Shown here: positions 41,931 to 44,796 of the stretch, in pieces | How positions within the stretch are numbered: position 1 is the first letter of the stretch | How the letters are laid out: the number at the start of each line of letters is the position of its first letter | NCBI GenBank assembly: GCA_012729755.1 | Contig: JAAYCN010000122.1 | Location: forward strand, 1-44,796 | Direction of reading: 5' to 3' | Origin: Chloroflexota bacterium | Lineage (GTDB): Bacteria > Chloroflexota > Anaerolineae > Anaerolineales > Anaerolineaceae | Length of the DNA: 44,796 bases | Notes under the pieces: generated by a model | Databases searched by the model: none | The model's input: the letters and a program-made list of their open reading frames with translations, nothing else | Told to the model about the DNA's origin: nothing | Translations under genes and position numbers: made by a program

Positions 41931-42656
41931 TTATTTTCTCAGGTTTTCCCGCTTGTAATCAACAAACCGATACCCTACTCCACGCTCTGTCAGGATATAT
42001 TTTGGGTTGGTCGCGTCTTCCTCGAGCTTCTTGCGCAAATAATTGATATACAGCCTCACATAATGAGGTTCGTTTTCATACTCATAGCCCCATACCTTGC
42101 TCAGAATCTGGTCATGAGTCAACACCCACCCAGCATTCTTCACCAAATGATAGAGAAGTCGATACTCAGTCGGTCTGAGTTTGACCTCTTCATCGTTGAT
42201 AAACACCTCATGGCGGCCAAAATCGATTTTCAGGCGGCCGTCCACATCAATGATCCCGTCTTCGTCATCATCAGCATAATTTCCGCGCCTCAACACCGCC
42301 CTGATGCGGCTGGTCAGCTCACGCGGGCTGAACGGTTTGGTCACGTAGTCGTCCGCCCCAAGCTCCAATCCTCTCACCTTATCCGCCTCCTCACCCTTGG
42401 CAGTCAGCATGATCACCGGAGTCGACCCGACCTCACGGATCATCTTCAAAACGGTAAATCCATCCAGATCCGGCATCATCACATCCAATAAAATCAAGTC
42501 GGGGATCACCGCCCTCAGACGGTCCATCGCCTGAGCTCCGTTATTCGCTTCGACCACCTCAAAGCCATCATGCTCAAGGTTCATGCGCATCATGCGTACC
42601 AGTCCTTTTTCGTCATCCACTATCAAAATGCGTTGTCTGCGCGGTGTCTTATCCAT
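41931..42656 (-). CDS. OmpR/PhoB-family response regulator
   Basis: A 241-residue regulator with a receiver domain (acidic Asp14/Asp15, phosphoacceptor Asp58, Lys107) and a winged-helix output domain (KLRPTEYRLLYHLVKNAGWVLTHDQIL, then YINYLRKKLE and GVGYRF). No histidine kinase is encoded nearby; the partner must be elsewhere. It follows the PP2C gene after seven bases and so is probably co-transcribed with it. Confidence 0.93.
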   Translation of the reverse strand: MDKTPRRQRILIVDDEKGLVRMMRMNLEHDGFEVVEANNGAQAMDRLRAVIPDLILLDVMMPDLDGFTVLKMIREVGSTPVIMLTAKGEEADKVRGLELGADDYVTKPFSPRELTSRIRAVLRRGNYADDDEDGIIDVDGRLKIDFGRHEVFINDEEVKLRPTEYRLLYHLVKNAGWVLTHDQILSKVWGYEYENEPHYVRLYINYLRKKLEEDATNPKYILTERGVGYRFVDYKRENLRK

Positions 42657-42663
42657 CTTTACC

Positions 42664-43506
42664 TCATGTGATCGTCACTAAAATGACACTAATATTATCC
42701 GGTCCCCCTGCATCGTTCGCCAGATCCACCAGTTTTTGCGCTGCCTCTGGGTCGCGCGTCATCGCTGTTGCCAGGCTGTTCAGCTTTCCTGGCTTTACCA
42801 GTCCCCACAGTCCATCCGAACACAACAAAAGCCGCGTGGATTCATGCAGTGTGTGACTGCCGACATCCACTTTGAACCCTTCCAGTTGGCCAAGCGCCCT
42901 AAACAGGACGTTTCGCGAAGGATGTTCCTTGGCTTCTTTTTCGCTGATCTGGCCCAATTCGGTGAGACGCTGTACCACGCTGTGATCTTTGGTCAGCGGG
43001 CTAAACTCATCATGCGCCGAAGAGAGATAAAGCCTCGAATCTCCGACATGCGCGTAATACAACATCTGGTTGACCACCAGCGCCGCCGTCAGCGTGGTGC
43101 CGCCGCCCGAAACCTGCCTCATGACTGCCTCATGCGCGGTTTGCACTGCCAGCTCAAGCGCCTCGACAATTTCACCCTCTGCCATGTTTTTCTGCCCGAG
43201 TCTCAGCGGGTCAAACACATGGCGCATCACGCTCGCGCTCACATTCTGCACTGCCAGATTGCTGGCAACCTCACCATTCAGATGCCCGCCCATGCCGTCC
43301 GCGACGATAAACAGCCCCAAACTGAAAGCCGCCTCAGCCGTTAACATATTGGCGCTGAAAGCGCTTAAGGCGTCTTCGTTATGTGTGCGCGTTTTGCCCA
43401 CCGACTGAGCGGTCTGATAATGAATAACTGGCAGATACCCTTCCGCAAAAACCTGAGCCGCCTTTTCGTGTTCCGACCTGCTTTGTTTCCTGCTGAATAA
43501 TCCCAT
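42664..43506 (-). CDS. PP2C-family serine/threonine phosphatase
   Basis: A 280-residue protein with the PP2C metal-binding motifs RTHNEDA (Asp45), DGMGGH (70-75), VGDSRLYL, SDGLWGL and GGPDNISVI. The ATG at 43506 has GGAGA upstream; an earlier in-frame codon at 43545 lies in the SH3 gene and is not used. No serine/threonine kinase is in this window. Confidence 0.92.
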   Translation of the reverse strand: MGLFSRKQSRSEHEKAAQVFAEGYLPVIHYQTAQSVGKTRTHNEDALSAFSANMLTAEAAFSLGLFIVADGMGGHLNGEVASNLAVQNVSASVMRHVFDPLRLGQKNMAEGEIVEALELAVQTAHEAVMRQVSGGGTTLTAALVVNQMLYYAHVGDSRLYLSSAHDEFSPLTKDHSVVQRLTELGQISEKEAKEHPSRNVLFRALGQLEGFKVDVGSHTLHESTRLLLCSDGLWGLVKPGKLNSLATAMTRDPEAAQKLVDLANDAGGPDNISVILVTIT

Positions 43507-43519
43507 CAATTCTCCGTTT

Positions 43520-44029
43520 TTATGGGGTAGGTGTAAGCTGACCAATCACTTCCAAAAATGTATCGACAGCCCAGCCGGTGCGGGCGCTGTCGTATGGCGC
43601 TTCAACCTGCCACCAGGTGTAATTATTCGCCTGCACCGGCCCGGCGACCACCTTAAACACCTCTTCATCCATAGCGATAAAACGCACGTCAGCCGAGGTG
43701 CTCGCTTCCGCTCTCACCCGCAAGCCCGCGCCCTCCGTCCGTCCCACTTTCACATACGCACCAACCCCAACCGTCCCCGAAGGCAAGATCATCGGCGCTT
43801 CTGGCGTAGCTGTCAGCGCGGCGGTTGGCTCAATCACAACTGGCGTCTCTGTCGGAGCGGGAATGATCGTTACAAACTGACTCGCTTGTGGTTTATCGGC
43901 CTGCCGCCCAGTGCCGCTTCCCATCAGGATTAATACATACGCCAAAAGCAACAGCAAACCAGCCACGAATATCGCTGCGAAAATGCTTAAAGGGTGAATT
44001 CTTCTGGAAGGTCGAGATGAGTTACTCAT
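43520..44029 (-). CDS. Membrane-anchored bacterial SH3-domain protein
   Basis: A 169-residue protein with a basic N-terminus, one membrane segment (about 13-36), a Pro/Thr-rich linker and a bacterial SH3 domain (about 88-163: GAYVKVGRTEGAGLRVRAEASTSADVRFIA, GWAVDTFLEV). SH3b domains often bind cell-wall components. First gene of the operon that continues to PPK2; a TATAAT lies 14 bases before the ATG. Confidence 0.8.
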   Translation of the reverse strand: MSNSSRPSRRIHPLSIFAAIFVAGLLLLLAYVLILMGSGTGRQADKPQASQFVTIIPAPTETPVVIEPTAALTATPEAPMILPSGTVGVGAYVKVGRTEGAGLRVRAEASTSADVRFIAMDEEVFKVVAGPVQANNYTWWQVEAPYDSARTGWAVDTFLEVIGQLTPTP

Positions 44030-44043
44030 GGTAATCTGTCAAG

Positions 44044-44049
44044 ATTATA
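44044..44049 (-). promoter_or_regulatory. -10 box of the SH3-PP2C operon
   Basis: TATAAT on the minus strand, 14 bases from the start codon. No clear -35 at 17 bases. Confidence 0.4.
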
Positions 44050-44096
44050 ACCTTAACAGTCAACACTCGCAGCCTCTTCCCCAAACGTTGGAACTT

Positions 44097-44125
44097 TTGC
44101 TTGCTTCTTTCGTCAATGATATAAA
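44097..44125 (+). promoter_or_regulatory. Promoter of the terminal lipoprotein gene
   Basis: TTGCTT (44097-44102), 17 bases and TATAAA (44120-44125) precede the ATG at 44147 by 21 bases. Confidence 0.5.
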
Positions 44126-44146
44126 ATCAGACTAAGAGAGCTGACA

Positions 44147-44796
44147 ATGAAAAACCGTTTGATCTTTCTCATCTTTGCTATACCGCTCATACTTACCAGC
44201 TCAGCTTGTGATGTGTTTTTTCTGCCAGCGTCAGAAGGGACCGCAAAAGACACTCCCATCATCGAAGATCTCGCGGAACAATGGCAGGAAGATATAAAAC
44301 AGCTGCGCGCCTGGCAGGCAAACCTTCCTAATCACACCAATATCATGAATGGCGAACTGCCTGATCCAAAACCTGACATTATGGAAGTTTTCGCCATTCT
44401 GGATCACTTAAGCGTTCAAGAAGGCTGGCTGCTCGATTATGGTTACTGCGCAGACGGCCTCGGTTCTTTCCCTGTCTTATACGCCCGCCAGACAGACGCC
44501 AAACCCCTGCAAGATCAGCGGGCATGCGAATGTGTCAGTTCAGACTATTTGCAACACATCACGAGCGATGGCAGCCCGCTGGGTTACCTGCAAATTGCCC
44601 AATTAGATATCATGGGCAATCAATTTTATCTTGGCTGGCACGCCAATTACAATGATCTGACTCCTCTCGCTGTGAGGGGGTCAGCACATGGTATACACTT
44701 TTTAGAAAAGTCATATGAGTTGTATCGGGATCGATGTCTGGAGTTATGGGGGATAAGATATCAAGACATCGAGGTGTATATTGATCAAAACTATAA
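44147..44796 (+). CDS. Putative lipoprotein, partial at window end
   Basis: The reading frame stays open for 216 codons up to the window edge. It starts MKNRLIFLIFAIPLILTSSAC, a lipoprotein signal with the cysteine at about residue 21, followed by a charged mature part containing several cysteines (GYCADGLGS, RACECVSSD). The C-terminus is cut off. I do not recognise a family. GAGAG lies seven bases before the ATG. Confidence 0.65.
   Translation, partial: MKNRLIFLIFAIPLILTSSACDVFFLPASEGTAKDTPIIEDLAEQWQEDIKQLRAWQANLPNHTNIMNGELPDPKPDIMEVFAILDHLSVQEGWLLDYGYCADGLGSFPVLYARQTDAKPLQDQRACECVSSDYLQHITSDGSPLGYLQIAQLDIMGNQFYLGWHANYNDLTPLAVRGSAHGIHFLEKSYELYRDRCLELWGIRYQDIEVYIDQNY

Overview
The window reads as a chromosomal segment of a Gram-positive-like or monoderm bacterium, most plausibly Chloroflexota class Anaerolineae. 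The inference rests on the gene content: a fused serine hydroxymethyltransferase/aminomethyltransferase, a uridine kinase with a ThrRS-like front end, a GH57 plus GH13 lipoprotein pair, a DUF4870 protein, a lamin-tail protein, an SH3/PP2C/response-regulator set, and a dnaX-ybaB-recR block. No rRNA or other taxonomic marker is present, so this is inference. Most of the window is fairly GC-rich; 33.5-37.2 kb is clearly AT-richer and looks acquired. No tRNA, rRNA, CRISPR array or intact insertion sequence was seen.

Layout. 335-5187 (minus): one tightly packed operon, ABC exporter (ATPase, two permeases), MGMT, Era, YhhN. 5678-6926 (plus): phosphoribosyltransferase and a DinB-fold protein, ending in a strong terminator. 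6927-7744: repeat-rich spacer. 7745-12081 (plus): lamin-tail protein, dnaX, ybaB, recR, glycosyltransferase. 12082-12565: a second, inverted copy of the repeats. 12566-17867 (plus): alaS and mutS, convergent with fmt. 18985-20722: DUF4870, glutaredoxin-like protein, and an ECF-type sigma factor with a small overlapping membrane protein. 20984-25391 (plus): the glyA-gcvT fusion and a PLP aminotransferase. 25721-32297 (minus): uridine kinase-like protein, GH57 and GH13 lipoproteins. 32536-33231: SRAP protein. 33978-37147 (minus): AT-rich operon DUF5320, DUF134, NifX-like, two MinD-type ATPases carrying ferredoxin domains, NifX-like. 37420-38064: ribosomal protein L25. 38110-40090 (minus): mnmA, a small membrane protein, a NUDIX hydrolase. 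40151-40945: tatD. 41031-44029 (minus): SH3 protein, PP2C phosphatase, response regulator, PPK2. 44147-end: a truncated lipoprotein.

The points that most deserve attention are: (1) a modular intergenic repeat family, at least six copies, whose core is preceded by a small hairpin that varies in sequence but keeps its pairing in the clearest copies, with two large inverted copies bracketing the dnaX block; (2) the glyA-gcvT fusion, which carries an unassigned region of about 170 residues between its two enzymes; (3) the AT-rich MinD-ferredoxin/NifX island with a repeated CATATGCCAT element around its promoter, related in composition to orange-protein (ORP) type metal-cluster loci; (4) a structured leader and direct repeats upstream of L25; (5) several promoters whose -10 box lies only 6-7 nt before the start codon, suggesting leaderless mRNAs, including a fully overlapping divergent mnmA/tatD promoter.
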